Numbered from the stretch's first letter, positions 8,308 through 17,951 are shown. The stretch is 64,000 nt of DNA from JAOABC01 sp041287495 (GCA_041287495.1 JBEULE010000040.1:203743-267742); one strand, 5' to 3'. Notes: generated by a model from the sequence alone, not told the origin. Translations and numbers: made by a program.

Positions 8308-9688
8308 AGGTTATATACTTTTTGTTGATGATGAAGAGGATATTTTGGCAACTTTCAGGGAGATATTTGAGGATGAAGGTTATAAGGTAGATTTAGAGTC
8401 TAATCCATTGAATGCTTTAGAAAAAATCAAAAAAAACGATTATGATTTGGTTATATCAGATTTAAAGATGCCTTCCCTTACCGGAGATAATCTCTTAAAA
8501 GAGGTAAGAAAATTTAATACAGCTACTCAGTTTATACTGCTTACAGCTTATGGAACAATAGAAAATGCCGTTGAATGTATGAAGTACGGAGCCTATGACT
8601 ATCTTTTAAAACCTTTGGATTTCAGTGATGAAAAGGTTTGGAATGTAATTGATACTGCAATAAAAAAAGCTAAAGATTTAAAAAGTAGAGAGTTCTACAG
8701 AGCTTTTATTACAAATTCATCAGGTAGTGATACAAAGATTGTTTATAAAAGTTCAATAATGGAAGAGGTTTTAGATTACTGTAGGAAGATATCTCCATTT
8801 GATTTTACCGTATTAATATACGGAGAGAGTGGAGTTGGTAAAGAGCTTATAGCAAGATATATACATGATATAAGTCCTAGGAAAGATAAGATTTTTTTAC
8901 CCATAAACTGTGCTACAATTCAGAAGGATATAATGGAAGCTGAATTTTTCGGATCCAAGAAAGGAGTATATACAGGTGCTGATACAGATAGACCAGGTAT
9001 AATTGAGCAGGCAGATGGCGGAACCCTTTTTTTAGACGAGATATCTGAGTTACCATTGGAACTTCAAGCTAAATTTCTAAGATTTTTACAAGAGAAGGAA
9101 GTCAGAAGATTAGGAGATGTATCTTCAAAGAAAGTAGATGTTAGAGTGATATGTGCTACAAATAAAGATTTAAAATCTCTTGTGAAAGAAGGTAAATTTA
9201 GGGAAGATTTATACTTTAGGTTGGAAGGTATAAAAATATATATCCCTCCTTTAAGGGAGAGAATAGAAGATATTCCGGTATTGGCTTATAAATTTTTAGA
9301 TGAGTTTAACAGACGATATAAGACAGATATAGAAGGTATATCTGTAGAGGCATTACAGAAATTCATTAGCTATAAATGGGAAGGAAATGTTAGACAACTT
9401 CAGAATGTAATAAATGAAGCTTGTGTAAAGGCAATGATAAAAGATAATTTTATTGAACTTAAACATCTTCCTTCTTACATTACCGGAGATAAAAACGAAG
9501 AGATATTTGACTATAATCTTGCTAAAAAGAAGAATGATGAAGAATTTACAAAAAGATACCTAACAACACTTTTAAGTATAACAAAAGGTAATATATCTCA
9601 AGCTGCTAAACTTGCAAATATAGAGAGACAGTCTTTGCAAAAGATACTAAAAAAATATGGAATTGCTGCATCAGAATTTAAAGATTAA
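8285..9688 (+). CDS. Sigma-54-dependent response regulator (NtrC family)
   Basis: Cognate regulator of the upstream kinase. A receiver domain (residues 1-125, acidic pair DDEED, phosphoacceptor Asp59 in LVISDLKMP) is followed by a sigma-54 AAA+ domain with Walker A GESGVGKE, Walker B GGTLFLDEISEL and arginine-finger segment FREDLYFRL. A Fis-type helix-turn-helix (NISQAAKLANIERQSLQKILKKYGI) closes the protein. The sigma-54 contact loop reads GVYTGA (residues 227-232) rather than GAFTGA. It should activate sigma-54 promoters; the targets are unknown. Three in-frame ATGs (8285, 8291, 8297) lie close together. It ends on a TTAA shared with the stop of dcd. Confidence 0.93.
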   Translation: MRMEMENKGYILFVDDEEDILATFREIFEDEGYKVDLESNPLNALEKIKKNDYDLVISDLKMPSLTGDNLLKEVRKFNTATQFILLTAYGTIENAVECMKYGAYDYLLKPLDFSDEKVWNVIDTAIKKAKDLKSREFYRAFITNSSGSDTKIVYKSSIMEEVLDYCRKISPFDFTVLIYGESGVGKELIARYIHDISPRKDKIFLPINCATIQKDIMEAEFFGSKKGVYTGADTDRPGIIEQADGGTLFLDEISELPLELQAKFLRFLQEKEVRRLGDVSSKKVDVRVICATNKDLKSLVKEGKFREDLYFRLEGIKIYIPPLRERIEDIPVLAYKFLDEFNRRYKTDIEGISVEALQKFISYKWEGNVRQLQNVINEACVKAMIKDNFIELKHLPSYITGDKNEEIFDYNLAKKKNDEEFTKRYLTTLLSITKGNISQAAKLANIERQSLQKILKKYGIAASEFKD

Positions 9689-10227
9689 TCCTTGTCCATA
9701 AAGATTTTGGAAGCTGTTGTTCCTTTCTGTCCTTGATATTTTCCCCTGTATGGTTTTTCTGAAGGTTCTTCCATCTTTGCAAATACAAGTTGACATATCC
9801 TCATCCCTGGGTATATTTTTATAGGTATAGAGTTTGCATTGTAAAACTCTAATGTTATATTACCTTCAAATCCAGCATCTACCCATCCAGCATTCTCTAT
9901 AAATAATCCCAATCTTCCCAAAGAGGATCTACCTTCTACAAAAGCGGTTATAAAGTCTGGTAATTTGATATACTCTATTGTTGTGGCTAAGACAAACTGT
10001 TTAGGTTTAATTATAAATCCTTCTTCTGTGGCTTCTTCTCTTATTAATCTACTACTGAAATACGGATCTTTAACATCTAAAATATCAATATCTTCAGGAT
10101 ATACTAAAAAATCATAACCAAGTCTCAAGTCAACAGAGGATGGTTGTATCTGAAATTCATCTAATGGATTTATCTCTATAACCTTATCTTTAAGGTATTT
10201 TTTGATTGTCTTGTCATTTAAAATCAT
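9685..10227 (-). CDS. dcd: dCTP deaminase
   Basis: Converts dCTP to dUTP for thymidylate synthesis (some relatives also cleave dUTP). The 180-residue length is normal. Signature segments are QPSSVDLRLGYDF, EGRSSLGRLGLFIENAGWVDAGFEGNITLEF (split here by the alignment of substrate-binding Arg, Ser and the catalytic Glu) and PGMRICQLVF. The C-terminal KYQGQKGTTASK tail closes over the nucleotide. It is a lone minus-strand gene between two plus-strand runs, converging with the response regulator and divergent from yceD. A TATAAT lies about 10 nt upstream of its ATG on the minus strand. Confidence 0.95.
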   Translation of the reverse strand: MILNDKTIKKYLKDKVIEINPLDEFQIQPSSVDLRLGYDFLVYPEDIDILDVKDPYFSSRLIREEATEEGFIIKPKQFVLATTIEYIKLPDFITAFVEGRSSLGRLGLFIENAGWVDAGFEGNITLEFYNANSIPIKIYPGMRICQLVFAKMEEPSEKPYRGKYQGQKGTTASKIFMDKD

Positions 10228-10270
10228 AGTAATATATTATACACAATTAATTTTAAAGAGGTGACTTTAA

Positions 10271-10798
10271 TTGATAATCTTTCTCAATCTTAAAGAAGAG
10301 CTAAAAAGGGATCTTTTCAAAGAGCTTTACTTTGAAATTCCCCTTAAAAATCTTGACCTTCCGGAGAATTATATATTTTCTGATGAAGAAAAAATTCCCG
10401 TTCATATTAATCTTTTAAAGGATAAAGATGGATACATAATAACAATATCCGTAGATACTTCTATAAAGATGTGTTGTGATAGATGTTTAATAGAGTTTCC
10501 TCAGAAGTTTGTATTTTCAGAAAGTGTACTTTTTACTAAAAAAATGCCAAAACATTCTGAGCTTTCTGAAGAGGAACTCTTTACAGAGTATCTTGAAGAT
10601 GAGGAAAAGTTTAATCTTAATGAGTTTGTAAGAGAAGAGATATTAGTAAATACTCCTATGAAAGTTTTATGTAAAGAAGATTGTAAAGGTTTATGTCCTT
10701 TCTGTGGTATCGATAAAAATATAGAAAGTTGTGATTGTGAGAAAAAGTATCTTAGAGAAACATCTCCATTCTCAAAACTCCAAAAATTACTTAAGTAA
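10271..10798 (+). CDS. YceD/DUF177 family protein
   Basis: Member of the YceD (DUF177) family, which almost always precedes rpmF and is linked to 23S rRNA accumulation. This copy has 175 residues. It has a CCDRCLIEF segment in the middle and a C-terminal cysteine cluster (CKEDCKGLCPFCG, then CDCEKK) typical of the family and probably metal binding. The start is TTG at 10271, 9 nt after AGAGG. It lies directly upstream of rpmF-plsX-fabH, so it is likely the first gene of that operon. Confidence 0.85.
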   Translation: MIIFLNLKEELKRDLFKELYFEIPLKNLDLPENYIFSDEEKIPVHINLLKDKDGYIITISVDTSIKMCCDRCLIEFPQKFVFSESVLFTKKMPKHSELSEEELFTEYLEDEEKFNLNEFVREEILVNTPMKVLCKEDCKGLCPFCGIDKNIESCDCEKKYLRETSPFSKLQKLLK

Positions 10799-10845
10799 AT
10801 TTCTGATATAATATATACTTTGATTTTTAAAAAGGAGGTATATTT

Positions 10846-11028
10846 ATGGCTGTACCAAAGAGGAAAAAATCTAAAGCTAAAACTGCAATGAGAAGGGCTC
10901 AGTGGTTAAGAAAAGTTAGCATGGTTGGACTCTCTCTATGTCCAGAATGTAATCAGCCAAAAGCTCCTCATAGAGTTTGCCCACACTGTGGATATTACAA
11001 AAATAAAGAGGTTGTTGAGGTTATATAG
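10846..11028 (+). CDS. rpmF: 50S ribosomal protein L32
   Basis: Small (60-residue) zinc-ribbon ribosomal protein. The N-terminus AVPKRKKSKAKTAMRRAQW is the canonical L32 start, and the zinc site is the four-cysteine set CPEC and CPHC. An AAGGAGG ribosome-binding site precedes the ATG. A TATAAT at 10807-10812 could serve as a -10 for an internal promoter, but no convincing -35 is seen. Its stop overlaps the GTG start of plsX by one base. Confidence 0.97.
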   Translation: MAVPKRKKSKAKTAMRRAQWLRKVSMVGLSLCPECNQPKAPHRVCPHCGYYKNKEVVEVI

Positions 11029-12086
11029 TGTATATAGCCCTTGATGGAATGGGAGGGGATTACGCCCCTCTATGTAATATTAAAGGTGCAATAGAATTTG
11101 CATCTGAAACAAAAATAGGTGTCTATCTTGTAGGTAATAAAGAAATTCTATTACAGGAGTTAAAAAAACACAATCTTGATATAAAAAATCTTCCTATAGA
11201 GATAGTGGATGCTCCGGAAACTATCCAGATGCATGAGTCTCCTTCTGTTGCATTAAGAAAGAAAAAAAATTCATCTATGCATATTGCAGGAAGACTTGTT
11301 AGGGAAGGAAAGGCTCAAGCTTTTGTTTCTGCTGGAAATACCGGAGCTGCTATGAGTATAGGTAAATTTGTCATAGGTGCTGCAGAAGGGATAGAGAGAC
11401 CTGGTATAGCAGTTGCATTTCCTAATAAAAAGGGAACGAAAACCGTTTTGATAGATGTAGGAGCAAATGTAGACAGTAGACCAAGACATCTTCTATATTT
11501 TGCTGTTATGGGACACACATATGTAAAGGAGATATTGAAAACATCTGATAATCCAAAAATAGGTATTTTGAGTATAGGTGAAGAAGAAGGTAAAGGTAAT
11601 GAACTTGTGAAAGATACTTATCCTTTACTTAAAATGACTAAACTTAACTTTATAGGTAATGCCGAAGGTAGAGATATTTTTACCGGAGATTTTGATGTTA
11701 TTGTTTGTGATGGCTTTGTTGGTAATGTTGTTTTAAAAACTGCCGAAAGTCTTGGAATGATAGTCCTTGAGATGATAAAAGAAGAGGTAAATAAAAGTTT
11801 AATCTCAAAGATAGGTGCTGCTTTAATGATTCCAGCTTTAAGAAGATTTAAAAAGAAGGCAGATTTTACTGAATACGGGGGAGCACCTTTACTGGGAACA
11901 AAAGGAACTTGTATCATAACCCATGGAAGAGCCGATGAAAGAGCCATAAAAAATGCTTTAAAATTTGCCTCAGAGTTTGTTAATCACGATTTTAATAAAA
12001 AACTTCTTGAAAATATAAATAACCTTATTCCTTCAGAGCTTTTAAAATCAAGAGAAGAGGAATTTTCTGGGGTTTTTAATGGGTAG
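11028..12086 (+). CDS. plsX: Phosphate acyltransferase PlsX
   Basis: Makes acyl-phosphate from acyl-ACP for phospholipid synthesis. The 352-residue protein begins YIALDGMGGDYAP, as in the family, and has ETIQMHESPSVALRKKKNSSM, ISAGNTGA-type segment VSAGNTGAAMS and GAPLLGTKG. The GTG start at 11028 overlaps the rpmF stop, and the end overlaps fabH by 8 bp. The order yceD-rpmF-plsX-fabH is widely conserved in bacteria and couples ribosome and lipid synthesis genes. Confidence 0.96.
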   Translation: MYIALDGMGGDYAPLCNIKGAIEFASETKIGVYLVGNKEILLQELKKHNLDIKNLPIEIVDAPETIQMHESPSVALRKKKNSSMHIAGRLVREGKAQAFVSAGNTGAAMSIGKFVIGAAEGIERPGIAVAFPNKKGTKTVLIDVGANVDSRPRHLLYFAVMGHTYVKEILKTSDNPKIGILSIGEEEGKGNELVKDTYPLLKMTKLNFIGNAEGRDIFTGDFDVIVCDGFVGNVVLKTAESLGMIVLEMIKEEVNKSLISKIGAALMIPALRRFKKKADFTEYGGAPLLGTKGTCIITHGRADERAIKNALKFASEFVNHDFNKKLLENINNLIPSELLKSREEEFSGVFNG

Positions 12087-13011
12087 TAAGATAATAGGTA
12101 TGGGGATGTATGTTCCTCCCCGTGTTGTAACAAATTTTCACCTTGAAAAGATATTTGAAACATCCGATGAGTGGATAACTACAAGAACAGGTATAAAAGA
12201 AAGAAGAATAGCAGATGAATGGATAAAAGCAAGTGATCTTGCTTATGAAGCATCAAAAATAGCAATACAGAACGCTGGTATCTCTGAAAAGGAGATAGAG
12301 CTGGTTTTAGTCGCAACTTCTACACCAGATAATATATTTCCATCAACAGCTTGCATATTGGCTGATAAGTTAGGATTAAAACATCCTATGGCTTTTGACT
12401 TTTCTGCAGCATGTAGTGGGTTTATTTATGGACTTACAATTGCAGATAGTTTTATAAAGAGTGGTAAAGCTAAAAATATACTTCTTGTTGGAACAGAAGT
12501 GTTTTCTAAACTTATAGATTGGTCAGATAGAACAACTGCTGTTTTATTTGGGGATGGTGCTGGAGCTGTTGTCCTATCTTCATCTGAAGATGATTCTGAT
12601 ATATTAAGTACAGTGATGAAATCTGATGGTTCATATGGAAATCTCTTACACTGTCAAGTGGGAGAAAAGTTAAAGATGCATGGAAGAGAAACGTTTAAAC
12701 AGGCAGTTAAATCTATGGAGTCAACCTCTTTGAAAGCCATCCAAAAAGCCGGTATAAGTAAAGATGATATAAAACTTGTTATACCTCATCAAGCTAATAT
12801 AAGAATTATAGAAGCTTTAGCTGAAAAATTGGAATTACCTTTAGAGAAAGTCTACTCTAATATTCAAAAGTATGGAAATACAAGTGCAGCTTCTATACCT
12901 ATTGCTATGTATGAGGCTTACAATGAAGGTAAATTTAAAAGAGGAGACTATCTCCTCCTTACTGCCTTTGGTGGTGGTCTAACTTGGGGTTCAGTAGTTT
13001 TAAAATTTTAA
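12079..13011 (+). CDS. fabH: Beta-ketoacyl-ACP synthase III
   Basis: Starts fatty-acid synthesis by condensing acetyl-CoA (or a branched primer) with malonyl-ACP. The catalytic triad is visible: Cys in FDFSAACSGFIYGL, His in VIPHQANIRI and Asn in YGNTSAASIP. The 310-residue length is normal. Upstream features include TRTGIKERR near residue 35 and the dimer-region GDGAGAVVL. It ends on a TTAA shared with the convergent nuclease gene, with no room for a terminator between them. Confidence 0.96.
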   Translation: MGSKIIGMGMYVPPRVVTNFHLEKIFETSDEWITTRTGIKERRIADEWIKASDLAYEASKIAIQNAGISEKEIELVLVATSTPDNIFPSTACILADKLGLKHPMAFDFSAACSGFIYGLTIADSFIKSGKAKNILLVGTEVFSKLIDWSDRTTAVLFGDGAGAVVLSSSEDDSDILSTVMKSDGSYGNLLHCQVGEKLKMHGRETFKQAVKSMESTSLKAIQKAGISKDDIKLVIPHQANIRIIEALAEKLELPLEKVYSNIQKYGNTSAASIPIAMYEAYNEGKFKRGDYLLLTAFGGGLTWGSVVLKF

Positions 13012-13487
13012 AACTCTATATTTCTTTCAAAATCTTCTGGTTTTAGAGACTCTATCCACTCTTTTAGGTCCTCTAATTCATCTTCTGTTTTATCTTCTCT
13101 TGTTTTATTTAAAACTTCTTCAGATACAAATATCGGAGAGTTTGTCCTTAATGCTATATTGATAGCATCACTTGGACGTGCATCTACTTCTATAGATTTT
13201 CCATCTGGAAGTCTTAAAGATATTGAGGCATAGTAAGTATTATCTATCAGAGAATGGATTTTAACATTTTCTACATACGAAGATAGACTTTCAATAATGT
13301 TTACCATAAGTTCATAGGTTAATGGTCTTGGATAACTTATACATTCTAATTTTATAGCTATCGAGTTTGCTTCAAACACACCTATCCAGATTGTAAGAAC
13401 ATCGTCAGTCTCTTTTCCTTTTAATACTACTATTGGAACATTGGAAATAGGATCAAGTGTTAGTCCTTGAACTTCCATCTCGACCAT
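13008..13487 (-). CDS. Bifunctional nuclease family protein (DUF151)
   Basis: A 159-residue protein of the DUF151 / bifunctional nuclease family, whose plant members show RNase and DNase activity; bacterial roles are poorly known. Recognisable parts are the N-terminal GLTLDPISNVPIVVLKG, the core WIGVFEANSIAIKLE and the strongly conserved VDARPSDAINIALRTNSPIFVSE. An acidic C-terminal tail, as in UVR-lacking members, ends the protein. It is 3 nt downstream of miaB and probably co-transcribed with it. Confidence 0.88.
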   Translation of the reverse strand: MVEMEVQGLTLDPISNVPIVVLKGKETDDVLTIWIGVFEANSIAIKLECISYPRPLTYELMVNIIESLSSYVENVKIHSLIDNTYYASISLRLPDGKSIEVDARPSDAINIALRTNSPIFVSEEVLNKTREDKTEDELEDLKEWIESLKPEDFERNIEF

Positions 13488-13490
13488 CTT

Positions 13491-14801
13491 TTATTCCTCC
13501 TTAATTATTCCTTCTAAGGAAAATCTATTAACTGTATTTACTTTGACATTAACAATTTCACCTAATAAATTATCCCTTCCTTCAAAATATACAAGCTTAT
13601 TTGTTCTAGTTCTTCCTACAAACTTTCCATCTTCTCTTTGTTCTTCAACTAAAACTTCAACTACTTTATCCTGGTACTTTAAATTGTTTTCAAAAGTTAT
13701 CTCTTTTTGCATGTTAATAAGGTCAGAGAGCCATTTTGAATATTCTTCTTCATTGGTATCAGACACCATTAGTGCTGCAGGAGTTCCTGGTCTTGGAGAG
13801 TATTTAAATGCAAAGACTTGGTCGTATCTAACCTCTTTTAAAACTTTTATAGTTTCAAGATAATCTTGATAAGTTTCTCCAGGAAATCCAACTATTATAT
13901 CCGTAGATAAAGCTATATCTGGAATATACTTTTTTAGAAGTTCAATCTTCTGTAAGTACTCTTTTTGGGTATAACCTCTATCCATTGCCTGAAGGATTTT
14001 ATCTGAACCAGCTTGAATAGGAAGATGTAAAGCTTCACACACCTGTGGTATATCTGCCATTGCTTTTATTGTGTCCTCATCTAAATCTTTCGGATGTCCG
14101 GTGGTAAATCTTATCCTCTCAACTCCTTTAACTTCTGCAACTGCATAGAGAAGCTCCCAAAACTTTACATCTCCTAAATCTTTTCCATATGCAGTTACAT
14201 TCTGTCCTATCAGATGTATCTCCTTAACTCCGTCTTCAACAAGATACTGGATTTCCCTAAGTATATCTCCTATCCTTCTACTTCTCTCTCTACCTCTTGT
14301 ATAAGGCACAATACAGTAAGTACATTTTTTATCGCAACCTCTTATTACCGTTACGTAAGCTGTGTATTTATTTTCTCTTACAGTAGGATATTGGTCTAAT
14401 AAGTTTTCGTTTTCATCTATATCTTCAAGTATCTCTATAGCTTTATTTCCGTGTTTTGCTTGTTCTAAAAGTTTTGGAAGGTTATGTATATTTGTAGTAC
14501 CAAAAACCATATCTATAAATGGTGCTTTTTGGAGAAGCTCGTATCCGGCTCTCTGTGCAAGACAACCGCAAACTCCTATTACTGCCGAAGGGTTTTCTTT
14601 TTTTATTTTTTTAAACTCTCCCAGTACTGACAAAACTTTTTGATCAGGTTTTTCTCTTACAGAACATGTGTTTACAAGGATAACATCTGCCTCTTCCCAA
14701 CTTTTTGCTGGAGTGTATCCTAAGGATTTTAAAATACCTGCCATCTTTTCTGAATCATTCACATTCATCTGACAACCAAAAGTCCGTATATAATACTTCA
14801 T
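13491..14801 (-). CDS. miaB: tRNA-2-methylthio-N6-dimethylallyladenosine synthase
   Basis: Radical-SAM methylthiotransferase acting on i6A37 in tRNA. It has an N-terminal UPF0004 domain with the auxiliary cluster cysteines (TFGCQMNVNDSE, NTCSVRE, CGCLAQR), a radical-SAM motif CDKKCTYCIVPYTRG-type segment and a C-terminal TRAM domain. The frame extends to 14843, but ATG at 14801 is preceded by GGAGT at the right distance and begins MKYYIRTFGCQ, as in homologues, giving 436 residues. It is the functional partner of miaA at 56994 in this window. Confidence 0.96.
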   Translation of the reverse strand: MKYYIRTFGCQMNVNDSEKMAGILKSLGYTPAKSWEEADVILVNTCSVREKPDQKVLSVLGEFKKIKKENPSAVIGVCGCLAQRAGYELLQKAPFIDMVFGTTNIHNLPKLLEQAKHGNKAIEILEDIDENENLLDQYPTVRENKYTAYVTVIRGCDKKCTYCIVPYTRGRERSRRIGDILREIQYLVEDGVKEIHLIGQNVTAYGKDLGDVKFWELLYAVAEVKGVERIRFTTGHPKDLDEDTIKAMADIPQVCEALHLPIQAGSDKILQAMDRGYTQKEYLQKIELLKKYIPDIALSTDIIVGFPGETYQDYLETIKVLKEVRYDQVFAFKYSPRPGTPAALMVSDTNEEEYSKWLSDLINMQKEITFENNLKYQDKVVEVLVEEQREDGKFVGRTRTNKLVYFEGRDNLLGEIVNVKVNTVNRFSLEGIIKEE

Positions 14802-14881
14802 TTTTACTCCTTTAGATTGTTTTGTTTTAAATAAATTAGTCAATTTTAAAAATATCTCTATATCTTCTTTAGAAAAATTTT

Positions 14882-16192
14882 TTAATATTTGCCAAATACC
14901 CTTTCGTATATGTAAGGAACATTTCTTAAAAATTCTTTTACATTAAATATCTTATCTATATCTTCTTTTGAAAGTCTTGATGTAACTTCTTCATCAGATA
15001 AAAGAGCATCCTTAAACATTAATCCTTCTGTATCCCAAGCTTTCATTGCATTTCTCTGGACTATATCGTAAGCTTCATCTCTTGATAGACCTTTCTCTAC
15101 AAGAGCTACTAAAACTTTTGATGAGAAGTAAAGTCCTTTAGATTTATCCATATTTTTCTTCATATTCTCAGGATAGACAACTAAATCTTTTAGGACTTTT
15201 TTTGTAAGTTCAAGTATATAATCTAATGCTATTGAGCTATCTGGAAGTATAACTCTCTCTACAGAAGAGTGTGATATATCTCTTTCATGCCAGAGGGCAA
15301 TGTTTTCCATTGCAGGAATCACGTTTGACCTTACAAGCCTTGCAAGCCCGGTAATCCTTTCACAGGTTATAGGATTCTTCTTATGAGGCATTGCTGATGA
15401 ACCTCTTTGACCTTTCTTAAATGGTTCCTGAGCTTCTAAAACTTCTGTTCTCTGTAGATGTCTTATCTCAACTGCTATCTTTTCCAGAGAGGAAGCTATT
15501 AATCCTAATGTTACCATATAATGGGCATGTCTATCTCTCTGTATAACCTGATTTGATACAGGCTCTGGTTTTAGTCCAAGTTCGGATAGTGTTAACTCTT
15601 CAAGCTGTGGTGGTATGTTAGAGTATGTGCCAACTGCTCCAGATATCGCTCCTACGGATACAATCTCTTTTGTATGTTTTAATCTTTCTTTGTGTCTTTT
15701 AAACTCTTCATACCATAGGGCAAACTTTAAACCAAAAACCATCGGTTCTGCATGGACACCATGGGTTCTTCCCATCATAACTGTGTCTTTGTATTTAAAA
15801 GCATTTTCTTTTAGTATCTCTAAAAGTTCATCAACATCTTTCTCCAGTAGTTCAACTGATTCTCTTAAAATAAGTCCAAGGGCAGTGTCTATTACATCGG
15901 AGGAAGTTAATCCAAGGTGTATGTACCTTCCATTTTCACCTACCTGTTCTGCAATCGCCGTAACAAAAGCTAAAACATCGTGGTTGTATATTCTGTCAAG
16001 TTCGTTTATTCTCTCTATGGTTTTATCATCTATATATGTTTTTTCTATTATATCTCTAAGTGCATCATCAGGGATTTTTCCTAATTTATTCCATGCTTTA
16101 CATACCGCTATTTCAACATCTAACCACTTTTGGAATTTATTTTTTTCACTCCATATGTTTCCCATTCTTTCAAGTGTATATCTCTTTATCAT
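14882..16192 (-). CDS. purB: Adenylosuccinate lyase
   Basis: Acts twice in purine synthesis, cleaving SAICAR and adenylosuccinate with release of fumarate. The 436-residue protein has the superfamily signature GSSAMPHKKNPITCE, which carries the catalytic serine loop, and the His-containing segments TSSDVIDTALGL and MGRTHGVHAEPMVFG. The start ATG at 16192 overlaps the gatB stop (ATGA), so the pair is translationally coupled. purC lies separately at 32.9 kb. Confidence 0.96.
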   Translation of the reverse strand: MIKRYTLERMGNIWSEKNKFQKWLDVEIAVCKAWNKLGKIPDDALRDIIEKTYIDDKTIERINELDRIYNHDVLAFVTAIAEQVGENGRYIHLGLTSSDVIDTALGLILRESVELLEKDVDELLEILKENAFKYKDTVMMGRTHGVHAEPMVFGLKFALWYEEFKRHKERLKHTKEIVSVGAISGAVGTYSNIPPQLEELTLSELGLKPEPVSNQVIQRDRHAHYMVTLGLIASSLEKIAVEIRHLQRTEVLEAQEPFKKGQRGSSAMPHKKNPITCERITGLARLVRSNVIPAMENIALWHERDISHSSVERVILPDSSIALDYILELTKKVLKDLVVYPENMKKNMDKSKGLYFSSKVLVALVEKGLSRDEAYDIVQRNAMKAWDTEGLMFKDALLSDEEVTSRLSKEDIDKIFNVKEFLRNVPYIYERVFGKY

Positions 16193-17637
16193 CCAAGCTC
16201 CTCTTGAAGTATTTTATTTACTAATGCAGGATTTGCTTTTCCTTTTGTCTCTTTCATAATCTGTCCTACAAAGAAACCGAGTAATTTTGTGTTTCCTTCT
16301 TTGTATTTCTGAACTTCATTTGGATGTTTTTCCAATACAGATTTTACTATCTGTCTAATCTGTCCTTCATCTGAAATCTGCTTTAATCCTTTCTCTTCAA
16401 CTATCTTAGCAGGGTCTTTTCCACTTTCAAATACCTCATCAAATATCTCTTTTCCAATTTTTCCAGAAATTGTACCATCTTTTATAAGCTTAACAAGCTG
16501 TGCTATATGGGAAGGTTTTACAGGAGATTCTTTTATATCTATTCCTCTGTCATTTAATTTTCCAAGTAGTTCATTTATAATCCAATTTGCTGTCTGTTTT
16601 GGATTTTCTGAGTAATCTCTTAAACTTTCTTCAAAGAATATTGCTAAATCTTTATCAGATGCAAGAACTGTTGCATCATACTCGGTAAGTCCAAACTCTC
16701 TTATGTATCTCTCTACTTTTTGATCCGGAAGCTCTGGAAGAGATATTTTTATCTCTTCTATCTTTTCTTCCTTTACTACTATCGGTAGTAAATCCGGGTC
16801 TGGAAAGTATCTGTAATCGTGGGCTTCTTCTTTTGTCCTCATTGTGTAAGTTTTTCCGGAGCTGGGGTCAAACAGTCTTGTCTCTTGAACTATCTTTTCT
16901 CCTTTTTTCAGAAGTTTTGACTGTCTCTCTATCTCATACTCTATGGCTTTTACTATAAATCTGAATGAGTTTATATTTTTAAGCTCTACCTTTGTTCCAA
17001 GTTTATCACTGCCCTTAGGTTTTAGGGAGATGTTAACATCACACCTTAACTGTCCTTTTTCCATATCTGCATCTGATACACCTATATATCTCATTATAAG
17101 TCTGAGTTTTTCAAGATACTGGCGGGCTTCTTCAGCTGAAGATATATCTGGTTCGGTAACTATCTCCATAAGTGGTGTTCCAGCTCTGTTTAGGTCAATA
17201 TAGGAAAAACTTCCTTCGTGTATTGTTTTTCCGGCATCTTCCTCTATATGAAGTCTGTGTATCCTTATTTTCTTATAACCATTCTCTGTTTTTATCTGTA
17301 TCCAACCATCTGTTGCTAATGGTTTATCATACTGAGATATCTGATAACCTTTGGGAAGGTCAGGGTAAAAGTAATTTTTCCTTGCCATAATTGAAAGGTT
17401 ATGAATCTTACAGTTTAAAGCAATAGCTGCCTTTACAGCATACTCAACAGCTTGTCTGTTTATAACAGGAAGAGTTCCAGGGTGTGCAAGACATACTGGA
17501 CATACATTTGTGTTAGGAGGTGCTGCAAATTCAACTTTACATCCACAAAACATCTTTGTGTTTGTAGACATCTGAACATGGGTTTCTAAGCCTATAACAA
17601 CATCAAACTCTTTCTCTAAACTTACTGCCGATTCCAT
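16189..17637 (-). CDS. gatB: Asp-tRNA(Asn)/Glu-tRNA(Gln) amidotransferase subunit B
   Basis: Phosphorylates and amidates misacylated Glu-tRNA(Gln) or Asp-tRNA(Asn) within the GatCAB complex. The 482-residue length is normal. The N-terminus VVIGLETHVQMSTNTKMFCGC and the following CPVCLAHPG contain the zinc-binding cysteines. DLNRAGTPLMEIVTEPD and RCDVNISL are family signatures, and the C-terminal GatB/YqeY helical domain (FFVGQIMKETKGKANP) binds tRNA. gatA and gatC are not in the window. Confidence 0.97.
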   Translation of the reverse strand: MESAVSLEKEFDVVIGLETHVQMSTNTKMFCGCKVEFAAPPNTNVCPVCLAHPGTLPVINRQAVEYAVKAAIALNCKIHNLSIMARKNYFYPDLPKGYQISQYDKPLATDGWIQIKTENGYKKIRIHRLHIEEDAGKTIHEGSFSYIDLNRAGTPLMEIVTEPDISSAEEARQYLEKLRLIMRYIGVSDADMEKGQLRCDVNISLKPKGSDKLGTKVELKNINSFRFIVKAIEYEIERQSKLLKKGEKIVQETRLFDPSSGKTYTMRTKEEAHDYRYFPDPDLLPIVVKEEKIEEIKISLPELPDQKVERYIREFGLTEYDATVLASDKDLAIFFEESLRDYSENPKQTANWIINELLGKLNDRGIDIKESPVKPSHIAQLVKLIKDGTISGKIGKEIFDEVFESGKDPAKIVEEKGLKQISDEGQIRQIVKSVLEKHPNEVQKYKEGNTKLLGFFVGQIMKETKGKANPALVNKILQEELG

Positions 17638-17651
17638 ATTTTTCCCTCTCT

Positions 17652-17951
17652 TTATTTTTTACCTGTTAAAGGAGCTTTCAGATTTTTTATAGCTCTATCT
17701 CCGGCAAACTTAAATCTTATATCCTGTTTTGCAAGTTTCTCTATCTCTGCTTTTATCTGCTTTTCTGCCTCATCTGAGGCATTCTTATAACCAAGGACAT
17801 AAGCTACAATTGCAACAAGTGCAAATCCAAAAAATTCAACAAATTTACCTAATACTGCTGAAGTTGATTGTAAAAAAAGACCACCAACAGCAAAGACAAT
17901 ACCAACACCTAATATAATTTTCCAGTACTTTAATAAGAAGTCGCCAAGCAT
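17652..17951 (-). CDS. Small two-span membrane protein of unknown function
   Basis: A 99-residue protein I do not recognise. It has two hydrophobic helices (about residues 8-30 and 35-55), the second ending in AYVLGYKNASDEAEKQ, then a charged, helical cytoplasmic-type tail of about 45 residues (KAEIEKLAKQDIRFKF). It has a good ribosome-binding site (AAGGAG) before ATG at 17951 and normal codon use, so it is probably a real gene. It lies 14 nt upstream of gatB on the same strand. It could be a lineage-specific membrane factor. Confidence 0.65.
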   Translation of the reverse strand: MLGDFLLKYWKIILGVGIVFAVGGLFLQSTSAVLGKFVEFFGFALVAIVAYVLGYKNASDEAEKQIKAEIEKLAKQDIRFKFAGDRAIKNLKAPLTGKK

